In this document: piece after piece, positions 33,718 through 44,356 of the stretch
Position numbering within the stretch: the stretch's first letter is position 1
How the letters are laid out: every line of letters starts with the position of its first letter
Assembly: GCA_037178625.1 (NCBI GenBank)
Contig: CM074127.1
Coordinates: 5,146,001-5,210,000, forward strand
Source of the DNA: Skeletonema tropicum
Lineage: Eukaryota > Bacillariophyta > Thalassiosirophyceae > Thalassiosirales > Thalassiosiraceae
Direction: 5' to 3'
DNA: 64,000 nt
Position numbers and translations under genes: made by a program
Notes under the pieces: generated by a model
What the model was told of the DNA's origin: nothing
Databases searched by the model: none
Seen by the model: the letters and a program-made list of their open reading frames with translations, nothing else

Positions 33718-34875
33718 ATGACGGATATGAACATCATCGACACCATCGGCAAAACACCACTAGTCCGTGTCAACAGAGTCCTCACACCCGAAGCAAAAGC
33801 AAACAATGTCCGTGTCCTACTCAAACTCGAAATGCAAAACCCCGGCGGATCCGTCAAAGATCGCATCGCCAAGAACATGCTCGAGGATGCCGAACGAAAT
33901 GGAACACTCCAACCAGGAATGACAGTTGTAGAATATACCAGTGGAAATACTGGTATTGGGATTGCAATGTTATGTGCTGCCAAGGGATACAAATGTATTA
34001 TTGTCATGCCGCAGCTTCCTCCGTTTGAGGAGCGGTATATTGTCTGTCGGATGTTTGGAGCGGATGTTCATCTTACGGCGCCAGCGATGGGGATGCCTGG
34101 GCTGAAGAGTTACACGGAGGATCTTGTGGAGAAGAATAAAGACTATTTCCTTGTTAATCAATTCTATAATGAAGCCAATCCCTCCATTCATTATACCACT
34201 ACGGGTCCAGAGATTTGGGAGCAATCTGGTGAGTTGAAGTTGAAGAAACTCTAGAATGATTGTTTGAAATTTAGTGTGGTGCAACACACTTTCCCTAACA
34301 GAATTGCTCTATCTCTATACAATATAGGTGAGAAAGTCGACTACTTCGTGACAGGAGTGGGCACAGGAGGCACAGCCACTGGTACAGGGAAATATCTCTG
34401 CGAGAAGAACCCTGATTGTAAGGTGATTTGCGTTGAGCCGACAGAATCAAGAGTACATGTCGGTGCAGCCCATACTCCTCATACTATTCTGGGCATAGGA
34501 GCAGGGATACCAACCAATTTCCTTACTCAACTAGCTCCAGGCCAGCCTTTTGTTGAAGGAAAACGTGGCCACATTAGTGAATTCTTGAGTGCCTCAAGCT
34601 CTGAATCAATCGAGTGGGCTACGAAACTTGCGCAAATGGAGGGGATTATGGTTGGACCCAGTAGTGGGGCTACGTTTAAGGTTGCAATGGATTTGGCAAG
34701 ACGTCCTGAAGCAAAGGGTAAAACAATCGTGGTTATTGCAGCGTCGCATGGCATTCGATACACTGCACATCCACTTTGGAAGGACATGAAGCAAGAAGCC
34801 AAGGCAGCTCTACCAAAGCCTCCCAATATGAGCAAGGAGGAGGGCATGCTGTTCTGGGATTCCTCCAAAGCTTAA
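33718..34875 (+). CDS. Cysteine synthase (O-acetylserine thiol-lyase)
   Basis: Exons 33718-34228 and 34328-34875, joined in phase 1 over a 99-nt intron (GTGAGT...ATATAG); 352 residues. A fold-type II PLP enzyme making cysteine from O-acetylserine and sulfide. IGKTPLVRVNRV opens the domain. The Schiff-base lysine is in NPGGSVKDRIAKNM (near residue 44). The substrate loop is TSGNTGIG, the phosphate-binding loop GVGTGGTATGTGKYL, and the serine that contacts the pyridine nitrogen is in GPSSGAT. There is no N-terminal extension, so a cytosolic form is likely. It is somewhat longer than bacterial CysK (about 320) because of a C-terminal tail (ALPKPPNMSKEEGMLFWDSS). Cystathionine beta-synthase is less likely, as there is no heme or CBS domain. 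Confidence 0.92.
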
Positions 34876-35010
34876 ATTCAAATGTAAACTTTGATTGGTA
34901 AATATGGTACTTAAGTATTTCGATACACATAATAGATGCTTACTACACCATTCTTTTCCAGCTGCAGTGCTGAAAGGTACATATGTACCTATGTTACAGG
35001 ATGAGCTCTT

Positions 35011-35828
35011 TTAGCCGAAGCATGGGCACGCCACGAGGCGGGGCAAGAAGCTCGCTACACCACCATCATCTTCATCATTGTCAACGACAGAGAAGCAGAC
35101 AGAGTCGATGGCTTCAACAATTGTAGCTGAAATTTCCTCAGGCTTCTTCGTTCCATCGACCTCGACAGAAATATCCTTGTAAACCCCCTTCACTGAATCA
35201 ATATTGGCACGGAATTCTACCAAACGCACCTTAACTTTCTCTTCGGTATCATCACTCCTTTGCACCAATCGAGCCAGCACCTCTTCATCTTCCGGTGGAG
35301 AAAATGTCATGTGATAAATCTTTCCAGTTTCCGGGTCAGTCCTCCTTCCAACCACACGTTCTACCAAAATTTCATCGGGCACGTCCAAGAAAATGAAGCA
35401 ATCAGCGCAAATTCCAGCATCGACGAGGGCCTCAGCTTGGGCAGGAGTGCGGGGAAATCCATCGAGGAGCCATCCAGATTCCACACAATCTGATTCTTGA
35501 AGACGATCTTTTACTATTCCAATAATGACCTCGTCAGGAACAAGTTTTCCAGCATCCATAAAGTCTTTTGCTTTGATACCGACGTCACTTCCAGCTGCGA
35601 CAGCGGCACGTAGCATATCGCCTGTGCTCAAATGTACAACCCCATCTATATAAGAGAAGAGTGTGAGAGATGGGCTATGCTTTAGAGATTGTATGCGGAA
35701 TGTAAATCATCGTCATCATTGCTGCTACGCCACTTACATTTCTCTTTGATAATCTCACACTGAGTACCCTTACCACTTGCTGGAGCTCCACTAATAATCA
35801 AACGTGGTGGCGACTTGTCAACTTTCAT
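35011..35828 (-). CDS. Adenylate kinase
   Basis: Exons 35828-35738 and 35645-35011 across a 92-nt intron (GTAAGT...TATATAG), phase 1; 241 residues from the ATG MKVDKSPP. Catalyses ATP + AMP to 2 ADP. P-loop GAPASGKGTQ, AMP site STGDMLRAA, GFPRTPAQAE, and a long LID beginning RVVGRRTDPETGKIYH without zinc-binding cysteines, followed by RSDDTEEKVKVRL. This is the long, non-zinc class. The C-terminus is extended (DNEDDGGVASFLPRLVACPCFG). The start chosen lacks a targeting peptide; an upstream in-frame extension without ATG exists. Confidence 0.92.
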
Positions 35829-36338
35829 TTTTGAACAGTGTCTCTTCTGCTGGCGAAGGAGGAACGATGACAAGAGTAGTGTGAGAGGAAAGGCAAGTTG
35901 ACTTTATGGAGAGGAAACTAAATGAAATGATGATCAGACTGAAATCATTCACTGAGACTGAAATCAATCACAAAGAGACTTCTGTTCGACTCATCAAGCT
36001 CACGGACTGCCGGAGAGTCAGGACGTCTTACAAAAACTTTCACTTACCAAAGATTGAGATGAGTAAGGAGTTAAGTATGTTATGTCGGTATCGAGCTAGA
36101 GCTCAACGCAGCGAATCAAGGGCACATAATATGCGAAGCATCACTTAAGCTAAGGTAAGCGTTGGATTTGATCTTGCCTCCGCCCCCTCAGCAAAAGAAA
36201 GTCTGTGTCGCCGGAGCACTCGCATTTTTCATGCAATCGTCATCGTTCAGGTTCAGCGTTGTGCGTTGTCTCGTCACCCTACCACCCAGTCACTTTCCTT
36301 GCAGTTGCTACTTACATCTTGTCCCAACCATCAGCGCA
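35829..36338. other. Divergent promoter interval, no gene seen
   Basis: Between adenylate kinase and the DUF1499 gene. An 80-codon plus frame (35906-36148) shows no recognised content. Confidence 0.45.
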
Positions 36339-37177
36339 ATGATGATTAAAGTGTCTTCATTAATAGCATTATGCTACTTTGTAGTTGCCGCGGATTCATT
36401 TCAGCTGCAGCAACAATCAAACTGCAGCAATCGCAGAGAAATGGTACAGAAAATTGTTGCCTCTACTGCATCAATATTCCTCCCTAGTTCCGCTGCATTG
36501 GCAGATCCATCCGCACAGGCTGCTCAAAACATACCAACCAACAAAGCTCCAACCTCTGCAGGAAGACGGGGCTGTAAAACAGATACCAATCCCTCTCGCA
36601 CGGTTGTCACTTGCACAGAAGAAACACGTAAATACAATGCCGATGGTCGGTTATCCACTGTCTCGGCTACAGCCAACGGTGTAAGTACAAGTGCTGTGAG
36701 GAACCCGTCGAGGTTTAGCCCACCGTGGTCGTTCTTGACGGAAACTAGTGATAGTAAGGTTGCATGGAATAGTTTGGTGAAGGCAGTCTCAGCGGTGGAT
36801 GGTGATGTGGAAATTGTAGAACTGACTGATGAGTGTGAGTAATACTTCGATTGTTGTATGTGTTACATCATAGTCGATCTTTTCCAACATTTAGTGCTCA
36901 ACTTTCAACAATAACATTGGTTTGCTCGATAGATCTTCATGCAACTGTACCCACCGAATTCCCAGCGGGCTTAACATACGATGATATTGAATTCGTTCTT
37001 CGGCCTGACGATAACATCGTATTGTATCGATCAGTCTCCAGAACATCGGTATTTGTGTACCCTCTTACTCAACCTGTGAGTGATAAAAATAGCAATTTGA
37101 AGAGGTTAGAGAAGATTAGAGATAAATTGGGGTGGGTTGAGATGGGACAGGCACAAACTGGGTCTGAGAGGATATAA
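36339..37177 (+). CDS. DUF1499-family protein, probably thylakoid lumen
   Basis: Exons 36339-36834 and 36933-37177, intron 98 nt (GTGAGT...GATAG), phase 1; 246 residues. The start is chosen at ATGATG because a signal peptide follows directly ([17 protein letters not shown], an ASAFAP variant). After a short stretch comes a twin-arginine signal ([27 protein letters not shown]) of thylakoid Tat type. The mature domain has [24 protein letters not shown], then [26 protein letters not shown] and an ending with [13 protein letters not shown], which follow DUF1499 conservation (YLHA..., DDVEF, R...IR..LGW). Function unknown; many plastid members occur in algae and plants. Confidence 0.82.
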
Positions 37178-37361
37178 TATTTGAAGCATGGATGGATTCG
37201 AGTACGTACTGAGATGAGACGCAAAGCTACAAAATCAAGGAGAGGATATGATGATACAAAACAATTTACCACTTCTTATTTCACTACCTATTTCTAGTTC
37301 TGAGAACAAAGCGCCAAACAACATCGATATGTATACGTAAAACTCAATTAACATCGGTCAA

Positions 37362-39362
37362 TTACTCCTCACTAGTGTCCTGACCGCCCTTGTCCAACAA
37401 ACGCATCTTAGCTCGCTTCACAGGCTCTGAGAGGGGACTATGGAGAACCTTCACGCGACGCACAGGATCCGTCATGCCAGTGTTGTATCTGGGTGATTTG
37501 AATCCTCCCTTCTTCACCTTGACCTTGATCGACTTGGGTGAGAATGGATGGGATTTATCTGGAGAGCGAATGCTCAACCAGTAGTTACCATGATTCTTCA
37601 CTTGCTTGAGAGAACGTGTAGGAACGTACTTGGTGACAGCTTCCCAGTCTCTTCCATTCTGTTTGTAGCCCTTGAGAAACTGGTGATGTTCCTTTTCATT
37701 CCAGTGGCCACTATTGTAGGGAATGTGCATGTGCCAGTACGCAAAGAGTGCCGAAGCCAAGATTGTCATACGAACAAAGACGAGTCCCCAATAATCGGTA
37801 GGTTTAGAAGGAGCAGCACCAAAAGAAGCTGGTGAAAGAATGTATTCCCACATAGGAACGGAATCAATAGATGTACCAGTGTCAACACACAGAACGGTAT
37901 CCCAAGCAACGACGACTTTTGGGCTGATATTGGAATGTTGGAACATCTTCAGCTCAGCCATGACGACGAACGCGACGAGGAACGAGAGAAAGAAGCGGCC
38001 CCAGATAGATGAGACGAACTGCAATGTGGTCGCCTTCATCTTGCTGCACTTGGCGGCGAGGTACATTGCCCAACTGTTGATCTTCCTCAAACGCTCCAGC
38101 TCCTTCGTGTCGAGGGGTCCGGCAGCAACATCTTCAGAAGCATCCTTTTCGTCCTTCCTTGGGCATAGCTGTGGCACGCTTTTTGGCACCGTTTCATCAG
38201 AGAATAGCTTCGATATGAATGAAGTTTTGACTTGGGCTTGCCCTGCAGGGGGATCCACGGCCATAGCAGTCTTCCTCTGGAAGTGGAAGGTAGCCTGTAG
38301 AACATAAGCGCAATACTTCACTGCATCCAACGTCGAGGATGCACAACTGCGTGTCATGAGTCCAATCATGAAAAGTACAGACACGATACAGGAGAACACT
38401 CTATCAACAGCGACACTGTACAAGGAACCAACCTTGCTGGACGCAATGTGAGATCTTGCTTTCGCAGGAGTGGCATGTGCCTCATTGCTCTTCAGACTCG
38501 TTTTGTCCACAGCACGAGCGCCTACGGAGTCAGGTGCAGTGTCTTGCTTTATAATGCGTCCCATGATATTCTTGGACATGTTAGTGATAGATTGACCCTC
38601 CCAAAACTTGTGAAGGTTGTTAAATGGAGTCAATGGACGTTCGTCTACTTTCGGAGAAGAAGTGGAAGCTCCATCATCTAACTCGGTTGGCACCTCTTTG
38701 GTATCCTCTTCAACATCCTCCTCATCACCATCACCATCACCATCCTTGCTCCCAAGACTTGGCAAAGAATTGGTTGGGCTCATATTATCCAACATAGCAG
38801 CGACTTCACCATCAATGCTTTTAGCTTCCATCTTGTTTACATCGCAGTCATCTTCTTTGGTATCATCCTCCTCTTCCTCTTCGCCGAGATTCAAATCTTC
38901 TACCTCAAGAGAATTGTCGAGAATCTCATACTCAGTAGTACTCTTTCCATCAAGACTGGACTTAGTGAGAATAACATTGCTGCTACTCACTTTACTTCCA
39001 TCAATGATGGTACCAATATATTCATCGGTGGCGTTGCCGCTCAGAGCTTCATCGAGTTCGATCGGAGTAAGATCCAACTTAGAGCGCTTTGTGTCCTTCA
39101 CTATGTCCTTGAAGGGAGTGTTACGTGGAGAATGCTCCGGAGTGAAGCAAATAGTAGCACCGATGACTAAACTCTTGTCGTCGTCAATGAGGTTTGGTGG
39201 ATTGACACTGTCGTTGTCGCCGGCATCATCATTCCTTTCACTCGCACTCGGAGATGCATAAAGAGAGGAGCGTGGGACGAAGCGGCTTTCATTGCTTGGG
39301 GAGAGCGATTTGCCGCTGATGGTAGAGGTAGGGGTGTCGTTATTGGATGGCATGGTGATCAT
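37362..39362 (-). CDS. Membrane-anchored MYB/SANT-domain protein
   Basis: Single exon of about 666 residues. The long N-terminal half is acidic, Ser/Asp-rich and disordered. Three hydrophobic segments follow: VFSCIVSVLFMIGLM near residue 330, RFFLSFLVAFVVMAELKMF near 460 and VRMTILASALFAYWHMH near 545. Directly after the last is one MYB/SANT repeat (HWNEKEHHQFLKGYKQNGRD then WEAVTKYVPTRSLKQVKNHG), with spaced aromatics and the SHAQKY-class lysine pattern in a degenerate form. The tail is basic, with RVKVLHSPLSEPVKRAKMR. The combination suggests a dormant transcription factor tethered to a membrane, possibly released by proteolysis. Alternative: a nuclear-envelope chromatin binder. Confidence 0.75.
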   Translation of the reverse strand: MITMPSNNDTPTSTISGKSLSPSNESRFVPRSSLYASPSASERNDDAGDNDSVNPPNLIDDDKSLVIGATICFTPEHSPRNTPFKDIVKDTKRSKLDLTPIELDEALSGNATDEYIGTIIDGSKVSSSNVILTKSSLDGKSTTEYEILDNSLEVEDLNLGEEEEEDDTKEDDCDVNKMEAKSIDGEVAAMLDNMSPTNSLPSLGSKDGDGDGDEEDVEEDTKEVPTELDDGASTSSPKVDERPLTPFNNLHKFWEGQSITNMSKNIMGRIIKQDTAPDSVGARAVDKTSLKSNEAHATPAKARSHIASSKVGSLYSVAVDRVFSCIVSVLFMIGLMTRSCASSTLDAVKYCAYVLQATFHFQRKTAMAVDPPAGQAQVKTSFISKLFSDETVPKSVPQLCPRKDEKDASEDVAAGPLDTKELERLRKINSWAMYLAAKCSKMKATTLQFVSSIWGRFFLSFLVAFVVMAELKMFQHSNISPKVVVAWDTVLCVDTGTSIDSVPMWEYILSPASFGAAPSKPTDYWGLVFVRMTILASALFAYWHMHIPYNSGHWNEKEHHQFLKGYKQNGRDWEAVTKYVPTRSLKQVKNHGNYWLSIRSPDKSHPFSPKSIKVKVKKGGFKSPRYNTGMTDPVRRVKVLHSPLSEPVKRAKMRLLDKGGQDTSEE

Positions 39363-39897
39363 AATCAACGAGGAGATGTTCGCCGATTACTATCAACAAA
39401 CTTTATGATCGCATCAAAAGTGAAAGCGTGTAGTTGGAAAACGGCGAGGTGGCTAATTTAGGTATGTACGACTGGAATTCATCAACAAAGCTACTGCGGA
39501 CTTATTATCGTAAGTAAGAGTACTATTCCAGTAACTCGAGGAATTAATAGACGGAAATTATTCACTTCGAGGAATCAATAGATGGAAATATTCATTCATT
39601 TGCCCGCCTATCCAACAAGATGCCATCGGTGGTGTGTGCGTGGAGGTTATGATGATTTAGGAGTAATAAATAACGTGAACGTCAATGGAGCATCAACTCG
39701 TATCTTCTGCTGTAGCACAATTGTTTGAAGCATTACAACTGCAGCGTAGCTGCTGTTCTTACATCTATTTGTTTGAGATTCCAACAGAAAACACATAAAT
39801 AGCATCGCATAGCATCGCACGCCTTCAAATTTCTATTATACAATATATATTTTAATCCTCGCGTCTGTTGATACACAATGGGCAGCACAACATTACC
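39363..39897. other. Intergenic, no gene seen
   Basis: 5' flank of the MYB gene. Includes two similar short blocks (gaggaattaatagacggaaatt and gaggaatcaatagatggaaata near 39538-39590). AT-rich; no coding signal. Confidence 0.45.
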
Positions 39898-40488
39898 TCA
39901 AACATGATGCCCATTGAGAGGAGAAATAGGAGGCATATCCACCCCATCCGATCTCTCATCTGATGCTTCTAAATGATTACCATCTTCATCAAAATTTGAA
40001 TTGTATCGAAATGAATTACTTAGAATACTCTCCCAACATAAATAACAACGACAAACTCCCCCGATAAATCCAATAACCACAAACCATACTACTATGACTA
40101 TGCCTACATTGCGTAATCCTCTGTTTATTCGATCTTTCCAGTAGTTTTCGCGTGTCGTTCCATCTGAATTTATTCCAGAGTTACGATTTCGATTGTAGTT
40201 ATTGTTTGTTCTCCAACTCTGAGTTTGTAAAAGTCGCGATGGTGTTATTGCAGCATGCGCATCTCTCCGACTATCTATCGATTGTATCTGTTGACCATCT
40301 ATTACTAGCCCGATGTCCGCTTGGAAGAGCTGCTCTAATGAACGTCCATCTGCGCTTGCATCTCTTTCGTGCCGTAATAACTTTCTACTTCTTTTAATGA
40401 GTGCGCTATCATCAAGTCCATCGGATTGAGCAGCTGTTCGACAGGTGAGGAGGGCATAGCAAAATAAAAGCCTTCTTATGCGCGTCAT
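39898..40488 (-). CDS. Hypothetical type I membrane protein, 196 residues
   Basis: The start is taken at the ATG at 40488 because a signal peptide begins there (TRIRRLLFCYALLTCRTAAQS); the frame is open a further 80 codons upstream. The lumenal part contains an acidic/basic helical region (SRKLLRHERDASADGRSLEQL) and an Asn/Arg-rich stretch. A single transmembrane helix (VGIVIVVWFVVIGFIGGVC) sits near residue 130, followed by Cys residues at its inner face and a ~50-residue acidic cytoplasmic tail. Family unknown. Confidence 0.6.
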   Translation of the reverse strand: MTRIRRLLFCYALLTCRTAAQSDGLDDSALIKRSRKLLRHERDASADGRSLEQLFQADIGLVIDGQQIQSIDSRRDAHAAITPSRLLQTQSWRTNNNYNRNRNSGINSDGTTRENYWKDRINRGLRNVGIVIVVWFVVIGFIGGVCRCYLCWESILSNSFRYNSNFDEDGNHLEASDERSDGVDMPPISPLNGHHV

Positions 40489-41121
40489 GATTAGCGGAGA
40501 CGACTGAAGCGGCTTTGGCATAGGGGACTGATCACTACGCCTACTCCCATCTGCCATAAATAATACACACCACATACCAGGTGAATAAATAACAACATGT
40601 GTGTTTTTATTTCGTGAGCAATCACTGAGGATATGGTTAACTGTCTCGTTGCTGAGAACTTTCGCGTGAAGAAATGACATTCTCCCATTGAGAAGAAAGA
40701 TTTTGTTCGCATTCTTATTTACCCTTCGCACATGAGTCTTTCATTACTTATCATTTATCATTACAAGGGTAAAAAGGAACGCTTTGTTGCAAGTTATGTA
40801 AAATTTACTTGACAATTTGTCTCTAATCATTAATCATCAAGACAAATCGGCTAGGGTGATCAGATCTATGAAAGTTCTCATCCGTATTCTCGTCCATATC
40901 CATATTTTTACCAATACCAAATCCATCAACCTACGATAAGACGCAGATTAATATCCTGACTCATCTCCAAACGCACTAAACTTCCATGGCACTAAGTATA
41001 AGAGACATCAACATTTTCCTTGCGTGGCGATTACAGGAATGCTTTATTGCGCAAGAAGTTACTCTTGTGTAGAGATGGAGAAAGAGAATTGACTTGATAC
41101 GTATTATTCCAATCCCAATCA
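40489..41121. other. Intergenic with decayed repeat-unit fragment
   Basis: From 40911 to 41072 it matches, with substitutions, the tail of the small open frame found after each other GT61 copy (compare 44080-44235). This is the eroded 3' end of the tandem unit of GT61 copy 1. Confidence 0.6.
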
Positions 41122-43363
41122 TCAATACAAATCGGCAAGCTTGATCAGATCGATGTAACTACTCGCACCCGCATCCAATTGTGTTGGAAAATACTTCATG
41201 CCAAGCATAAATGCTAATTCCGCGTAAATTCCACTGTCTATGTCTTGAACAATGCTCTCCAGAACCACAGCTCCTGCAGGCGCAAATAGAGTATGTGACA
41301 AGCCTGCTCCGTGAATACCAATGATCACATCTGCTGTCATGAACGAACGCACTTGACATGCCAAACATGCCATCATCTTTTCATCGGAAGACCGAAATGG
41401 AACGACGTTGTAAATATCAGGTAAGCCATCGCTCAGCGCTTGTAGGAACTTGCTGTTGAAGACGTGAGAATCTGATCTCCTCGACGCATCCCTTATTATC
41501 ACCAACACTGTTTTGTTTTCTGACTTCTCGATTGGTCCCAAACGTGAAATGACCTTTTGTCTCATGGCTACCACGTTCCAATAATTGAGCAATGGCGAGT
41601 GACTAAATCCCTCTGTCGGGACTATCACCTCCCTCGCAAACACGGGTGGCTCCTCCCCGCCAATCAAAGTTACGTTCTCGAGACCGAGCAGATCGTAAAA
41701 TTTTGGGTGAAGTTCCTTCAGGCCAGCTTCGCAACCATGCCGGATGGCGAATTTCGGCATATCTTCTGCTAACAATCCATCAAGAAACGGTCCAATGCGA
41801 GGCCAAGCTGTCATAAAATGTCGTCATACATACAACATCAGTAAGACTGTTTCCTAAGCCTAAGTTGAAACACAAGAAAAAGGTTTAACAAGAACAAGTG
41901 CACTTACTCTCAATAGTAAAGTGATAGAACCCCCCGCATTGCGTGACATCAATGACAAGATCGTAGGTAGGAAAAGGACATTTGGATGCATCCTCCGCGC
42001 ATGTCTTTATAATCTCGTTGCGTAACATGTTCGGCGTTCCCTTCAAATGGGCAAAAATACTGTCATTCCTGTTGGCCTCTAAATTTGTCTCTTTGAAGGC
42101 ATTCTTCGCAGATGTTCCTTGACGTAAGATAGCGTTCCAATGCTTAGTGCATCCAGGGTAATATGCTTCCGAATCAACGTTCAAGACTGTACCAAGAAGA
42201 GCATTCGCTGAGTAGATTGCAGTTGGCGGCGGCGGCAACACACCATCCAGAGATCCAGGAAAACTTCGAAGTAATGATGACGGCGATTCTTTCATCGTCG
42301 AAGCCGATAAGTATGCACCTGTCTCTTTCCATATCCGTTCCTCTTCAGATGAATACTTCTCTTTGTCAATCATGGGAGGTAATAAATCCTCAACACATTT
42401 CTTCAATTTAGGGTTCTTGTCATTCTTTACCGCACTCGACAGCCCTTGAAGGATTCGGACAGTTTCTTCAGAATTTGTTACATTTATACCTGCCGATTGT
42501 AGAATCCCAGATATTCCTGATGCCGAGTCTTTAGCTTTCAGAGCTGTTTCTGACCAATGAAGGAAAGCAAGTGTGCTCCAATCTATATTACTATGACCGT
42601 ACCCCCGTTGACTTAGGTAATCCATCTTGGTCAGGTTTCCTATCATTCCTTCCATCTGAGGTGTTATGTTCACCGTCCTCAAAACCTCATCTATTTCCAG
42701 ATGATGTTTCAAACACTGAAGTAAATCATCGTTGGAGTTCTTTTTGTTCCATAACATCATTTGATACCCACTCACTGACTCTTCAATGCATCCCTGCTCA
42801 GTATTTGCCCCGAGAGTGCCTCCAAACTTTATTTTCAAGCAAGACCAAGGTGCTTCACTTTCCCATCTAAAGGAATTCTTGCATTGACCCACCGTATGAA
42901 ATGAGGATATGTACGTTGTTTGATGCAAAGCTGCATGCAATGTCCCCTTTGTAGGAGGGAATGCCAATCCTACAAAGTTACAAGATCCTTGATCGGGACT
43001 ACTCCATGACGGTTCGACAGCGGGTATGTTTTTCCCTATCCAATCGATCTCAATCGCTCGATTGAATACCTCCACTTTCATTACTTTTTCCTTTGTTGCA
43101 TTGTGAATGCGTTGTCGTTGACAGTGTGGCGGTGGATTTGCGATCTTCTTTTGATATGCCTTGCGCAGAAGTGAAAGAAAATTAGATGCTCCCTCAAATT
43201 CGATTGCATCTGATGAATAATCTAACGATGGCGACAGCGAAACTATCGTTGATGATATCACACCAAGATCAAACAATGCCAGCTGATGCCTCTCAGATAT
43301 AATCACAGCTACACAAAATACGTAGACCACGAGAAATACGATAAAGGCCTTTCGGTGCTTCAT
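41122..43363 (-). CDS. GT61 (DUF563) glycosyltransferase, copy 1
   Basis: Exons 43363-41908 and 41807-41122, intron 100 nt (GTAAGT...ATGACAG), phase 1; 713 residues. Type II membrane topology: short basic tail, then a helix FIVFLVVYVFCVAVIIS at residues ~8-24, consistent with Golgi residence. The stem and middle region is long and specific to this family, with many Cys and N-glycosylation sites. The second exon carries the GT61 core: WPRIGPFLDGLLAEDM, VPTEGFSHSPLLNYW, VLVIIRDASRRSDS, and near the end ADVIIGIHGAGLSHTLFAPAGAVVLESI, the most conserved family motif. GT61 enzymes add xylose, arabinose or GlcNAc to N-glycans, wall polysaccharides or EGF repeats; the substrate here cannot be told. 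It has IGIHGAG where copies 2-3 have IGSHGAG. Confidence 0.87.
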
Positions 43364-43850
43364 CTTGCTCAGGCTTAGGTGTGCGTAGGCTCCCCGTTCT
43401 TATCAATTAATACGCACTAAACACAAGTTATGATCCAACTCGAATCACTTCTGTATTTCGATATCGCCTGCAATTGGCAGCAGCCGGAACTGGCTGCCTT
43501 AAGCTGAAGCCGAATATCAGTGCAAGCTAGGTAATAGAGGTAGAAGCGCCTGCAGCTTCGTTACAAGCGTCTTCGACTCTGAGTTGGCAATTGCATCGAT
43601 TAATAAGTGGTACGTAGAGTTCTCGATAGCAGTGAGGAACCCGATCTGCTAAAGCGAAGCTTTGGTACCATATCTCAGGATGACGATGACAAGAAACCTG
43701 GCGTAATGATTAGTGAATGTGTGCGATGAGAACTCTCCCGTGGGTGTTAGATAGTAAAGACTCCCAATAAAGTTGTCTTTTCTCTTCATCTCTCCCAAGC
43801 AACGCTTATGAAGTACGCTCCTATCAAGGGTTCATAAATACCACCCTCTG
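43364..43850. other. Upstream region of GT61 copy 1
   Basis: Nearly identical to 46501-46989. Contains a potential hairpin (ggcagcagccggaactggctgcc near 43480). No coding signal. Confidence 0.5.
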
Positions 43851-43855
43851 GTGGG

Positions 43856-44356
43856 GTGGTCGGAGACAAATCAAGGAACGGGGAACGGGACGTCGCAAGT
43901 GGAAGGGAAAAGTTCTTCATCGTGGTCGAAATGGTACATCATCCGGCCGGAGAGTGCAAAAATGCTCAATATTGCCGAGACACAGATGATACGTATGGAG
44001 CAGCATTTATGTGGGAGTTTGTTAATTGTCTCAAGAATGGTGGAAGCGGGTCGAAGAAAGCCAATGCATTCGTACCAAATCCATCACCCTACGATAAGAC
44101 GCAGATTAATATCCTCGACTCATCTCCAAACGCACTAAACTTCCATGGCACCAAGTATGAGAGACATCAACGTTTTCCTTGCGTGGCGAGCACAGGAATG
44201 CTTTATTGCAAGAAGTTACTCTTGTGTAGGATTGACTTGATACGTATTATCTCCAACCCATCAATACAAATCGGCAAGCTTGATCAGATCGATGTAACTA
44301 CTCGCACCCGCATCCAATTGTGTTGGAAAATACTTCATGCCAAGCATAAATGCTAA
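43856..44356 (+). other. Conserved open frame tail-to-tail with GT61 copy 2
   Basis: Frame of 166 codons with no ATG at its beginning; the first internal ATG gives MVHHPAGECKNAQYCRDTDD. The part up to ~44235 has coding-like composition, including YGAAFMWEFVNCLKNGGSG and NALNFHGTKYERHQRFPCV, with several Cys. The last ~30 codons are antisense to the GT61 C-terminus. It recurs at 46995, and decayed at 40911. Probably an exon remnant carried in the tandem unit; a small gene is possible. Not recognised. Confidence 0.35.

Noticed and set aside
38617..39261. 214-codon Ser-rich plus frame
   Set aside because: Antisense of the acidic, Ser/Asp-rich N-terminus of the MYB protein; a composition artefact.
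43364..43850. Possible hairpin near 43480 as a structured RNA gene
   Set aside because: Only a 6-7 bp stem; recurs at 46600 merely because the unit is duplicated.
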